Below, one piece after another: positions 26,101 to 34,221 of a stretch of DNA of 64,000 bases. Under the pieces are notes generated by a model, which had not been told where the DNA came from, ran no database searches, and saw only the letters and a list, made by a program, of their open reading frames with translations. The DNA lies in contig NZ_JAJJBU010000007.1 in the NCBI RefSeq assembly GCF_020905375.1, forward strand, positions 62,001-126,000, given 5' to 3'. Position 1 is the stretch's first letter. Every line of letters starts with the position of its first letter. This DNA comes from Arthrobacter cryoconiti (lineage in GTDB: Bacteria > Actinomycetota > Actinomycetes > Actinomycetales > Micrococcaceae). A program made the translations under genes and the position numbers.

Positions 26101-28137
26101 CTACACGGCTATCTCCGGCATGAGGGTCTTGAGCGTCCACGTTTTGTTCTTGCGCACCGCTGCCCACGCGAAGAGTAATCCTAGAACTGTGTAGCCCAGC
26201 AGACCCAACACGATGGGAAACAGCGGCGCCAGATCTGCGCCGTAAATCAAGTGACGCATGCCTTCCACCACGTGCCCCATAGGCAAAATCTGATGCATCA
26301 CATGCAAGGGCTCAGGTGTAGTCTGCCACGGGAAGGTGCCTCCGGAGGACACCAACTGCAGAACCAGAAGGATCAAAACCACAAACTTCCCCGGCGTGCC
26401 CATCAATGCCACGATGCCCTGAATCAGTGCCGTAAACGCCATGGAGGCCAGCAGTAACAGTCCCAAGGTTAGCCACGGATAAGTAGGGGACAGCCCAAGC
26501 CCCAGCACCACCACGGCGTAAAGTAACAGCGCCTGAGCCGTGGATACAGCGGCGAACGGTATCCAACCGCCCAAGGCGATCTTCCACGAGGGCGCGTTGG
26601 AAGCCAGGGCACGCAGGGTCAGCGGACGCATGGCCTGAACCAGCATGAACGCGCCGATCCACAGGGCCAGCACCAAGAAGAAGGGCGCCAGTCCAGAGCC
26701 GTAATTGGCGGCCTTCGCTTGAGAGAGCGAATCGACTCGGATGGGGTCCGCGATGACACCCGCAGCATTTTGCTTACTCTTGTCACTGGGATTGGGCACC
26801 GAACCGGCCCCATTTTGAAGCTGGGTGGAGAGCTCGGTGGCACCGGTGGAAAGCTTGGCAGCACCGTCGTTGAGGTCACCGGCACCGGAATTGAGTTTCT
26901 TGGCGCCAGCGGCCAATTCATTAGCCCCATCCAGCGCGGAACCCTGACCAATGGACAAGGTGGAGGCTCCTGTGGAAAGTTGCCCCGCACCGTCATGCGC
27001 CTGGGAGATCGCGGAAGTCAGCGTGGGAGTTGCACCAGCGAGTTTTGCGGCACCCGCCGCGACTGCTTGTGAGCCGTCAGCGAGTTTTTGAATGTCACCG
27101 GCGTCTACCGTGAGCTTGTTCTTTAGATCAGTGACAGCAGGACTGGCCGCCGCACCTGCCAACGAGGACTTGATCTGATCCGCCTGTGCTGAGGTGATAG
27201 TCCCGGCGACGACCAAGGAATCGAGCCTGTCCGTGATAGCGGAGGTGACGACGCCGTCTAGCTCACCGGCGGTGCCAACAGCACTTTGGACTTTGCTGTT
27301 GAGGGTGGCGTTGCCTGCGGAAACGGCGGCGGCGCCGTCGGAAAGCGTCTTGGTATCCGCCGGCAGTGTTGTCGTTTGGCTTTGAAGCTGCGCCAGGCCC
27401 GAATTCAGTGCTGCCGACCCGGCAACCAGCTGGTTGGTGCCTGCCAGAAGTTTTACTTGTCCAGCAGCAAGTGCGTCCGCTCCTTTCAGCAGATCCGCGG
27501 TGCCATCCTTCAAGGTCTGAGTGCCTGACCCCAAACTTGTTGCGCCAGTGGCCAGCTGTTTTGCGCCGTCCGCGGCCTTTACCAACTGGGCATGGATTGT
27601 TCCGTAGCCAGTCAGCAGTGCGTTAGCGCTTTGCTCGCCCACCTGTTGGGCCACGGAGGCATGGACCTGTGTTGTCACCTTGTCCACGATCGAGGTCAGC
27701 AAATAGTTGTTGGCGTCATTGGTGGTCACACTCATCATTGCCTGAGTGGCTGAGTCAAAGTTTTCCGGTGAGGCCAAATTGGCGGAAAAGTCCTTAGGGA
27801 GTGTCAACGCAAAGGCGAAGTCGCCGCTCTTGACTCCCGCGTTGGCTTGCTCTGGGGTATCCACCAGCTGCCAGTCGAACTTCTTCCCCTCGACCAAATT
27901 TGTGGCGACATCGCGGCCTACGTGGAGCGCCTTGCCGTCCTTGGTTACAGCGCCGGTGTCTTGGACCACCACTGCCGCTTTGAGCTGGCTGAGGTTGGCA
28001 TAGGGATCCCAGTTGGCATAGAGGTAAACGGCGCCGTAGAGCAGTGGCACCATGACCAAGGCAACGATCGTCAGTTTCGGCAGCATCCCGCCAGTCATAC
28101 GTTTAAGTTCGGACAACGCCAAACGGAAAACTGTCAT
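26101..28137 (-). CDS. YhgE/Pip family membrane protein
   Basis: 678 residues. One helix near the N-terminus (about 19-40) is followed by a large extracytoplasmic region and five or six helices from about 475 onward (PFFLVLALWIGAFMLVQAM, AQALLLYAVVVLGLGL, LLLLASMAFTALIQGIVALM and others). The outer region has many heptad-like repeats of the A-x-L-x-x-G-A-x-x-L type, predicted to form an extended helical stalk, as in phage-infection protein Pip and YhgE. This is an ABC2-type membrane architecture. Its ATG overlaps the stop of the ATPase-like gene by 4 bp, so the two probably form one complex. Confidence 0.9.
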   Translation of the reverse strand: MTVFRLALSELKRMTGGMLPKLTIVALVMVPLLYGAVYLYANWDPYANLSQLKAAVVVQDTGAVTKDGKALHVGRDVATNLVEGKKFDWQLVDTPEQANAGVKSGDFAFALTLPKDFSANLASPENFDSATQAMMSVTTNDANNYLLTSIVDKVTTQVHASVAQQVGEQSANALLTGYGTIHAQLVKAADGAKQLATGATSLGSGTQTLKDGTADLLKGADALAAGQVKLLAGTNQLVAGSAALNSGLAQLQSQTTTLPADTKTLSDGAAAVSAGNATLNSKVQSAVGTAGELDGVVTSAITDRLDSLVVAGTITSAQADQIKSSLAGAAASPAVTDLKNKLTVDAGDIQKLADGSQAVAAGAAKLAGATPTLTSAISQAHDGAGQLSTGASTLSIGQGSALDGANELAAGAKKLNSGAGDLNDGAAKLSTGATELSTQLQNGAGSVPNPSDKSKQNAAGVIADPIRVDSLSQAKAANYGSGLAPFFLVLALWIGAFMLVQAMRPLTLRALASNAPSWKIALGGWIPFAAVSTAQALLLYAVVVLGLGLSPTYPWLTLGLLLLASMAFTALIQGIVALMGTPGKFVVLILLVLQLVSSGGTFPWQTTPEPLHVMHQILPMGHVVEGMRHLIYGADLAPLFPIVLGLLGYTVLGLLFAWAAVRKNKTWTLKTLMPEIAV

Positions 28138-29108
28138 TTGTCGCCACCTTCTTCCCCAGTAATTTCAGTCTCGGATGCTGTTTCTGGTGCTGGATCCAGC
28201 TGTGGTTCGGGGGCTGCGTTCGGGTAAGGGTCCGGCTTTGGGGTTAGCTCGGGTTCAGCTTCACCTTTTGGTCCAGTTGCAGCTTCAGTTTCATCTTCCG
28301 GTCCGACGTCGGCCAGTTCTGGCTCTAACGGTGCCGATTCTGCTGCTTCGCCTTCGGAAGGCTCAGATTCAAGGTGGTGCTGCTCAGGCTCGTCTCCTGC
28401 GAGGAAAGCTGGGCCGTTCCAACCGTCTGGAATCCGTCCTACCACCACAACCACCACCAATTGCCGTGCTGGCGTGTCGGCCGGAGAGTCAGTCACTTGT
28501 CCGATTTTCCCAGCAGCGGTGTGTTCCAAAAGCGTGAGCCAGCCGGAAGGGTCTGCCGTATGACGGTCCGGTGAGTCAACCACTACTAGTTCCACGAACT
28601 GGTCGGCGAGTGCCAGCTCGAGTTGGAGGTGCAGCAGCCGTTCGGGTTCAAGTTCTTCAACCCATTTATCCAGAACGTCGCGGAATCCGTGGTTGACCAG
28701 CCAAGCGGTGGGACGGGTACGGTCGCGAAACTTCAAGGGAACCAGTGCTAAGTCTTCTGAAACCAGGGAGCGGACTGTGAGGTGGTGTTCTGGGGCGTTG
28801 ACCTCGGGTGAGTCCACAATAACGCTACGGTGGCGAAGGGCAGCCAGCGATTCGGAATGTCCAAGGGCCACGGTGCCGGAGGAGGGCTTCATTCGGCCAG
28901 TCAAGGCCAAAGCCAGGGCCGTTCGGCGTTCCTGCCCATCGGCCTGGACCAGTGTTACTTCCCCGCGGCTAGCTTCCAAGGTGGTGGACGGGAGAAGCGT
29001 GTGCCGGCGTCCCTCAATGTGTAACTCGTTTGCGGTGAGCAAAATGGAAGCTCCTATAGGCCGTGGGATGAGCTGGACCAAAGTACCAGAACTGACCGGT
29101 CGGTGCAA
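28134..29108 (-). CDS. Degenerate ABC ATPase-like partner of YhgE/Pip
   Basis: Up to 324 residues. The first 230 follow the ABC ATPase plan: an A-loop/strand region, a segment GEVTLVQADGQERRTALALA where the P-loop should be, LTGRMKPSSGTVALG, a signature-like LEPERLLHLQLELALA, and VELVVVDSPDRH at Walker B. The P-loop glycines and Lys are lost (Arg in place of Lys), LSGGQ is replaced and the catalytic Glu is Ser. Residues 238-324 are an acidic, Pro-rich tail. It is likely a non-hydrolysing structural subunit. The longest start is TTG 29108; a TTG near 29041 is also plausible. Confidence 0.72.
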   Translation of the reverse strand: MHRPVSSGTLVQLIPRPIGASILLTANELHIEGRRHTLLPSTTLEASRGEVTLVQADGQERRTALALALTGRMKPSSGTVALGHSESLAALRHRSVIVDSPEVNAPEHHLTVRSLVSEDLALVPLKFRDRTRPTAWLVNHGFRDVLDKWVEELEPERLLHLQLELALADQFVELVVVDSPDRHTADPSGWLTLLEHTAAGKIGQVTDSPADTPARQLVVVVVVGRIPDGWNGPAFLAGDEPEQHHLESEPSEGEAAESAPLEPELADVGPEDETEAATGPKGEAEPELTPKPDPYPNAAPEPQLDPAPETASETEITGEEGGDK

Positions 29109-29271
29109 AGCGGTGTGATCTGGCCTAATAGCCAGCTTTCCATATGTGCTGCGCTGGCGTGCGTGGGACGCGGGTTTTCGTTGGACGGGTGTGGATTATG
29201 CCTGCAGGACGGCCTTGAACCAGCCGGTGGTTTGGAGACTGCTGCGGCGCTACGTCAAACCCCGCCCACCG

Positions 29272-29347
29272 CCCAACTGGCCCGCAATTGTTGTCGAAAA
29301 TCGGTCGAAAACGACGATTTTCCGACAACAATTGCGGGCCAGTTGGG
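29272..29347. repeat. Large inverted repeat between divergent genes
   Basis: Arms of 32 bases (29272-29303) and 33 bases (29315-29347) pair with a single extra C, around a loop of about 11 bases. It contains GCCCGCAATTGTTGTCG and its complement. Because the flanking genes diverge, a terminator role is not expected. Confidence 0.9.
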
Positions 29348-29499
29348 GAGAATTGATCCGTCACTAAGGGTGGAGGTCATCCGACATCCGATATTCTATG
29401 GTCAACGTCACGCGGGTGAGTTCAGTGAAGCACCAGAGGCCTTCTCACCCGAGGAATAGTTGTCGGCATTGGCCCACGCACGCGTCACAAGGAGAAGAG

Positions 29500-30231
29500 T
29501 TGTCCACTTCGACAGGAGCCCCAAAAGCCCGGTTTAGTGCCCAAGTGCGCCTTCGTGCGCTGCAGGCAGACATCATGGAACTCATTTTGGATCGTGATTT
29601 GGACGCCGGCGACCCGTTGCCGACGGAGAGTGAGCTCTCCGAGGTGCTGGGGGTAGGGCGGAACACGCTGCGCGAATCCCTGAAAGTGCTTCAAGCGTTG
29701 GGTGTCGTGGAGATCCGGCATGGTTTTGGCATGTTCGTTGCGCCGAGTAATTTCGATGCGCTGGCAGACGCTCTCACGTTCCGTGGCCGTTTGTCGCTGC
29801 GGCATGAGGGGCTGGAAGCGCTACAGCTGGTGGATATTCGCCAGGCGTTGGAGGCCGGTCTGATTGGAAGCTCGATCTCCCACGTCACGCCCGGGCACCT
29901 GAAGCTTATTGAGGGGTCGGTTGAACGCATGGAGACACTGGCGTCCCAGGGAGAGCTCTTTCCCGACGCCGACGCCGAATTCCACCGGCTTCTCTTTGAG
30001 CCCCTTGGCAACGATCTGCTGATGAATCTTATGAACGTGTTTTGGCAGGTCTACCGCAAAATTCATCTGGAGATCGGCGTGGACAGCGCTGATCTTTTAG
30101 ACACCGCTGCGCAGCACCGCGCAATACTAGATGCGGTCACTGCCGGAGACGCCATCCGAGCCTCGAAACTGCTCAGTGGTCATTTTGACGGAATCCGAGC
30201 GAAGATCCAGCTGTTCGTCGATACCGTTTAG
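29500..30231 (+). CDS. FadR/GntR-family transcriptional regulator (FCD domain)
   Basis: 243 residues. The winged helix at about 10-75 includes LRALQADIMELILDRDLDAG, PLPTESELSEVLGVGRNTLRESLKVLQALGVVEIRHG; the FCD ligand domain follows with its metal-binding pattern (DIRQALE, DADAEFHRLLFE, QHRAILDAVTAGD). It senses an organic acid or sugar acid, not identifiable here. I chose the TTG at 29500, with AAGGAG upstream, over the ATG at 29398. No metabolic gene follows; decayed transposase sequence lies downstream, so its target operon may have been lost. Confidence 0.9.
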   Translation: MSTSTGAPKARFSAQVRLRALQADIMELILDRDLDAGDPLPTESELSEVLGVGRNTLRESLKVLQALGVVEIRHGFGMFVAPSNFDALADALTFRGRLSLRHEGLEALQLVDIRQALEAGLIGSSISHVTPGHLKLIEGSVERMETLASQGELFPDADAEFHRLLFEPLGNDLLMNLMNVFWQVYRKIHLEIGVDSADLLDTAAQHRAILDAVTAGDAIRASKLLSGHFDGIRAKIQLFVDTV

Positions 30232-30689
30232 GGTGTCTGTGCTGCGCTTATAACAAACTCCCCGCAGGGAACTGACCCGCAGTTGCTTTGGGGCCAGCGC
30301 GGAAACTTGGGGATCATTGAGGCGAAAATCGCGCGGCTCAGGCGCGCGATCGAGTCCGGGTGAGTACTTATCTAGCTGCTTAACATCAGCGTCGTTAAAT
30401 TGCGTGGTTGCTCATGCCAATACCTAGTGGAAAAGGGTACCTGGGCAAGGGTTCCTAAATAGGGCAACAACTTAGCTTTCCGGAAGTATTCTGTTGCTGG
30501 TGGACGCCCCAGACGTCGAAGGAGACGGAGCCCGTCGAGTCAGACGCTGCGCTACACTCTTTTCGGCGTTCTCCGTCTGATTCAACGCAAAAAGTGTGCT
30601 TTGCGTCCGTCCCGGAGCCTTGGGATATTACCTAGATGGCTGCGAGTACGCCGCCGGTGTTGTGGGTAAGGCTGGTTCGGTAACGGTGC
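30232..30689. other. Non-coding stretch with remnants of coding sequence
   Basis: No intact gene. Bases 30243-30363 read as a short stop-terminated tail ending KIARLRRAIESG, which looks like a gene fragment. Bases 30500-30600 contain imperfect inverted repeats (GAGTCAGACG with CGTCTGATTC; ACACTCTTTT with AAAAAGTGT) that may be the end of the decayed insertion element. Confidence 0.4.
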
Positions 30690-31334
30690 TGAAACGGTAA
30701 TTGGACGCCGACCTGGCAGATATGCACCTGTTATCTGCTCCACGAACGGGTTGTCGTTGGAGCGGTGGGGCGGGATCTGGTCATGCGAACGTTCTGGACG
30801 TCGCACCAAACAGTGATCGCCGCGTCGGGAAACTCTGGCAGATGGAGTGCGGGTAATAGTTCTGAATTTCAGCCATCGCGGCTGCCACTGGTTCGGAGGC
30901 GGTCTTCTTGATCGACCGATTCACCGTCCAGCTGGTAGAGGCATCCGTGATGGTGAGTGAGAACGCATTCTCACACTAGGCACTGTTGCCGCAGTTCGCG
31001 AGCATATTGATGGGGATCGGGTACCAGTCCAGTCGATCGTGTTCGCTAGTGGGGCTGTCCTGGCCGGGACCGGTATTTCCTGCGCGGTTGCCCAGCGATC
31101 ACACAGGCCTGGTGCAATACCATTAGAGCGTCGTAGCTGTAGCTACGTTTACGGCGCGTTCGCTCCGCTCCCGCAGCCGGCCGGCGCCGCTGTCGGGCGT
31201 TGAAGAGTTGACGACGGGCATCTATTTGTCCGGACCACCTGAACTCGACGACTAACCGACCAAGGATCTCGCCCTAGGTCTTCTTCGACGCCCGAGAATA
31301 CTCCCCGGCTTCCTTCTTGGTGATTTCCCTGCGC
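30690..31334 (-). pseudogene. Decayed DDE (integrase-core) transposase
   Basis: Read on the minus strand, transposase-like blocks appear in order but in different frames and with stops. First EITKKEAGEYSRASKKT (near 31330) then, after a TAG, EILGRLVVEFRWSG and YSYDALMVLHQACVIAGQP; next, frame-shifted, TITDASTSWTVNRSIKK (near 30950); then TRSRP and SNDNPFVEQITGAYL (near 30750), which corresponds to the second half of the catalytic core. The layout matches actinobacterial integrase-core transposases. At least two stops and two frameshifts rule out function. Confidence 0.75.
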
Positions 31335-31577
31335 GCAGACAATGACAACCCCATACATCCCACCAGCCCACCCAAACATTCGCCAGAAACTTCGGGAGCA
31401 TTTCCCAAATGAGGCACGCCCCCGTTTCGCGAGCACTTTAGTTGAGTCTCGTCGAACAGTTGACTTCAATGAGACTCTGAGTAGCATCTTAAACACGTTG
31501 GGTGCGGGTTCCGGCTACTGGGGGTACACCGCACTGGCGATTCTAAGAACGACGTCGTCTCTACGAAGAGGTCTCTC

Positions 31578-32219
31578 ATGAACGCTTCAACAGCTCCGTC
31601 CACCCGGAAAATCCGTGCTCGAAAGATTGCTGCTTTCGGCGCCGCTCCGGTGGCCATTCTTCTTGCCGGTGGGATGGTTTGGCAGGCATCATATGCGGCG
31701 TTTTCTGCGACGACGCGAAACTCCGGTAGTTCTTGGAGCTCTGGTCAGGTCTCCTTGACTGACGATGACACCGGACGGGCTGCATTTACGGTGAACAACT
31801 TGGTACCGAATCAGACGGGTCAAAAATGCATCGTGGTGACCTCGAATTCTTCGGTCGCTGGTGAAGTGCGAACCTATATCCAAAACCTTGCCAAGTCTCC
31901 CCAAGGACTTGATGATCATCTAAAGATGACGATGGAGTTGGGGACTGGCGGTACGTTCAATGACTGCACCGGGTTCACTCCGACGTCGGCCCCGATCGTA
32001 GCGCAACCGCTGTCTACCCTGGCAACTGCTAATGGAGACTTCGCCCATGGCGGGACGTCGTGGCAGACTGCCGGAACACCTGGGGAATCAAAGTCTTACC
32101 GAGCGACCTGGACCTTCGACACTACGACCATGACTCAGTCGGAGATTGATGCGCTGCAAGGTGCCCAAACTAGTGTGGACTTGGTTTGGGAACTTCAAAG
32201 CAACGCCCCTACGCCGTAA
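31578..32219 (+). CDS. SipW-type secreted protein (TasA/camelysin-like)
   Basis: 213 residues. A basic N-region and a hydrophobic segment (about 18-40) end ASYAAFSATTRNSGSSWSSG, the pattern of SipW-dependent signal peptides in which cleavage near Ala40-Ala41 frees an N-terminal Phe. The mature part has the TasA/camelysin layout: VSLTDDDTGRAAFTVNNLVP, KCIVVTSNSSVAGEVRTYI, and a final beta strand SVDLVWELQS. It is exported and probably forms surface or matrix fibres. The dedicated peptidase gene follows after 10 bp. An AGAGG site lies upstream of the ATG. Confidence 0.82.
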   Translation: MNASTAPSTRKIRARKIAAFGAAPVAILLAGGMVWQASYAAFSATTRNSGSSWSSGQVSLTDDDTGRAAFTVNNLVPNQTGQKCIVVTSNSSVAGEVRTYIQNLAKSPQGLDDHLKMTMELGTGGTFNDCTGFTPTSAPIVAQPLSTLATANGDFAHGGTSWQTAGTPGESKSYRATWTFDTTTMTQSEIDALQGAQTSVDLVWELQSNAPTP

Positions 32220-32229
32220 CTTCTAGCTC

Positions 32230-33633
32230 ATGAGTCCAACTGAGGACACTGAGGACACTGAGGCAAACGAGGACATTGAGGTACATGGGGTCGCTGAGGC
32301 GCCGTCGCGTGTTCGGGTCCGACGCAGCACGTTCCGTCAGGGATGGACGTGGCTGGCGCTTGTCACCAGCGCCAGAATCTATCTGTTTCTTCTCCTAACA
32401 CTTGCCGCGTTTGCTTTAGTGCCAGCACTCTTCGGCATGAATGCGTCTGTGGTCCAAAGTGGGTCCATGCGGCCCCATATTCGGCCAGGAGACGTGGTTC
32501 TTACCACTGCCCTGCCCCAGGGTTCCCCGGTTTCTCTGGGGCGAGTGGTCCAGTTCCGCAGTCCACCAGAGGCGGAAGTTGACGGTATCGCGAAGCTTCG
32601 GCTGCATCGCGTGGTCGCAGCGGGAGATGATGGCACTTTCGTCACCGCCGGAGACGCAAATGAGTCCGTGGACAGCGTGCCGTTGAACAGAGCGCAAATC
32701 ACTGGTGAGGCACGGGTGCTCGTCCCTTTCGTGGGGTTACCGGGGTACTGGATGGGCATTGGGAAGTATTTACCGCTGTTCCTCTGGGCTCTGTTCACGC
32801 TGGGAGCGTTATGTGCGATGATATTCGACGAACCCGCAGAGCCCCCAGAGCGCCCCGGACCGAGAAACAGTTCACGGGTTTCCACGCGTCGTGCGTTCTT
32901 TGCGCTTACGGGTGCTGGCGCACTTGCTGCGGTTCTTGCGATCTCACGTCCTAGCACCGTTGCCGCGTTCACAACGCGGACATCGAATGTAGCGAGTAGT
33001 TGGAAAATAGCCGCACAGGCTCCATTGTCGTTGGGACGTGCGGCAGGATACGCGTTGTTGGCCTCTACAAGAATTAGTAATACCGGCTTTTTTGGCGGTG
33101 GAACGGATATTGGCGGCAGTATTGGAACAAGTCCTGGCACGACCATCACAGGTTTCTATTTCTGGAATGTGTCTGGAAGTGAAGATACTGACACGGCGAG
33201 TGCGCGAAACGCTCAGACTGATGCGGCGACTCTCTATGCGGCCGCAGGCTCACGGCCCACTGGGACGACAAGGTCCCAGACACTGAATGGAACTATCACC
33301 CCTGGTGTCTATGCATCCTCGAGTGGTGGCTTTACGGTTCCCGGCACTCTTACGCTTGATGCTCGAGGTGACCCTAGCGCTGTCTTCATTTTCAAGGCCA
33401 ATTCCTTCACCGCTGCCGCCAATAGCACCGTGAGGCTTATTAACCGGGCGTCGGCAAAAAATATCTACTGGCGGATCGCCGGTGCCGTCACCTTCAGCAG
33501 CTACAGCACCAGCGTGGGTCACTATATTGCCACAGGAAACATCGCATTTCAGAGCAATAGCAGCCTTGCCGGACACGCACTCTCTTTGTCTGGTTCCATC
33601 AGCACGGTATCCACATCTGTCACCATCCCTTAG
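32230..33633 (+). CDS. Signal peptidase I (SipW type) fused to an ice-binding-like DUF3494 domain
   Basis: 467 residues in one uninterrupted frame. After an acidic repeat (TEDTEDTE) come a membrane helix (47-69), the S26 peptidase core with catalytic Ser79 in QSGSMRPHIRPGD, His126 in LRLHRVV (ER/SipW-type base instead of Lys) and AGDAN (140-144), then a second helix (178-198). A cytoplasmic loop leads to STRRAFFALTGAGALAAVLA (about 218-237), a signal-peptide-like third helix, then AAFTTRTSNVASSW. From about 266 to the end is a DUF3494 beta-helix domain: LGRAAGYALLAST, GSIGTSPGTTITGF, NAQTDAATLYAAAG, GTLTLDARGDPSAVFIFKA, IYWRIAGAV. Topology would place this domain outside the cell. Confidence 0.85.
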   Translation: MSPTEDTEDTEANEDIEVHGVAEAPSRVRVRRSTFRQGWTWLALVTSARIYLFLLLTLAAFALVPALFGMNASVVQSGSMRPHIRPGDVVLTTALPQGSPVSLGRVVQFRSPPEAEVDGIAKLRLHRVVAAGDDGTFVTAGDANESVDSVPLNRAQITGEARVLVPFVGLPGYWMGIGKYLPLFLWALFTLGALCAMIFDEPAEPPERPGPRNSSRVSTRRAFFALTGAGALAAVLAISRPSTVAAFTTRTSNVASSWKIAAQAPLSLGRAAGYALLASTRISNTGFFGGGTDIGGSIGTSPGTTITGFYFWNVSGSEDTDTASARNAQTDAATLYAAAGSRPTGTTRSQTLNGTITPGVYASSSGGFTVPGTLTLDARGDPSAVFIFKANSFTAAANSTVRLINRASAKNIYWRIAGAVTFSSYSTSVGHYIATGNIAFQSNSSLAGHALSLSGSISTVSTSVTIP

Positions 33634-33807
33634 GTTAGCCGGATCTGATGGTTCTATGAGCAAGCCAGAACCAGCCCTCGGTTCGTATTGGGGGACCGGT
33701 TCACGATGGGTGCCGGCCGGTTCAGTTCGTTATGAACATCATGCGTACGACGCCGGGACTTACCTGCAGCTAACCGCTAACCCTGGTATTGCGGTTATGG
33801 CAGAACC

Positions 33808-33839
33808 AAAGAGTCCCAAGCCGAAGCTTGGGACTCTTT
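33808..33839 (-). terminator. Terminator of the tRNA-Arg gene
   Basis: AAAGAGTCCCAAGC pairs with GCTTGGGACTCTTT around a 4-base loop, directly 3' of the tRNA on the minus strand; it may also stop the plus-strand unit. Bases 33634-33807 before it contain nothing else I recognise. Confidence 0.8.
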
Positions 33840-33848
33840 GTTATAAAG

Positions 33849-33921
33849 TGCGCGCGAAGGGATTCGAACCCCCAACCTTCTGATCCGTAGTCAGATGCTC
33901 TATCCGTTGAGCTACGCACGC
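33849..33921 (-). tRNA. tRNA-Arg(ACG)
   Basis: Cloverleaf with acceptor GCGTGCG/CGCGCGC, D-loop AGCTCAACGGATAGAGC, anticodon loop CTACGGA (anticodon ACG, the substrate of TadA for inosine) and T-loop GGTTCGAATCC. CCA is not encoded. Its 3' end faces the accessory patch at 30.2-33.6 kb. Confidence 0.96.
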
Positions 33922-34038
33922 ATATTTTGTTATCAGCAAGAGTTAGACAAAAGTTTTTGTTTCCGCCTCTCGGGCCGTGAACAACTCTAACCCGTCAGTG
34001 CCGATGTGTACAAATCGACCGAGCGGTGTTCCTAGACA

Positions 34039-34067
34039 CTAGACCGGTCTAGGTGATCTACATCACA
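34039..34067. promoter_or_regulatory. Two abutting palindromes upstream of pckG
   Basis: CTAGACCGGTCTAG (34039-34052) is a perfect 14-bp palindrome, followed at once by GGTGATCTACATCACA (34052-34067), one base off the CRP/GlxR consensus. They lie 150-180 bp before the pckG start and probably tie gluconeogenesis to carbon source. Confidence 0.5.
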
Positions 34068-34221
34068 AATCTTTGTTGCGAGAATAGGCAAAAACCGCGT
34101 GATCTAGGCCTTCTTGTCAGGGCAGGCGGGCGGACGTCCCATGTCCCTAATCCACGTTAGCGCTTTGGCGGGCCATAGATTTAGAACACACCAACTGACT
34201 GACCCAATGAAGGGATACATG

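Noticed and set aside
29125-29364. 79-codon minus-strand frame over the inverted repeat
   Set aside because: About a third of it is the hairpin itself; composition is not protein-like.
31342-31581. 79-codon plus-strand frame before the SipW-type gene
   Set aside because: It lies antisense to or just beyond the decayed transposase, has no ribosome site and no protein-like composition.
30232-33921. tRNA-integrated island with att repeats
   Set aside because: No copy of the tRNA-Arg 3' end and no integrase gene found near 30.2 kb, so only an accessory patch is claimed.
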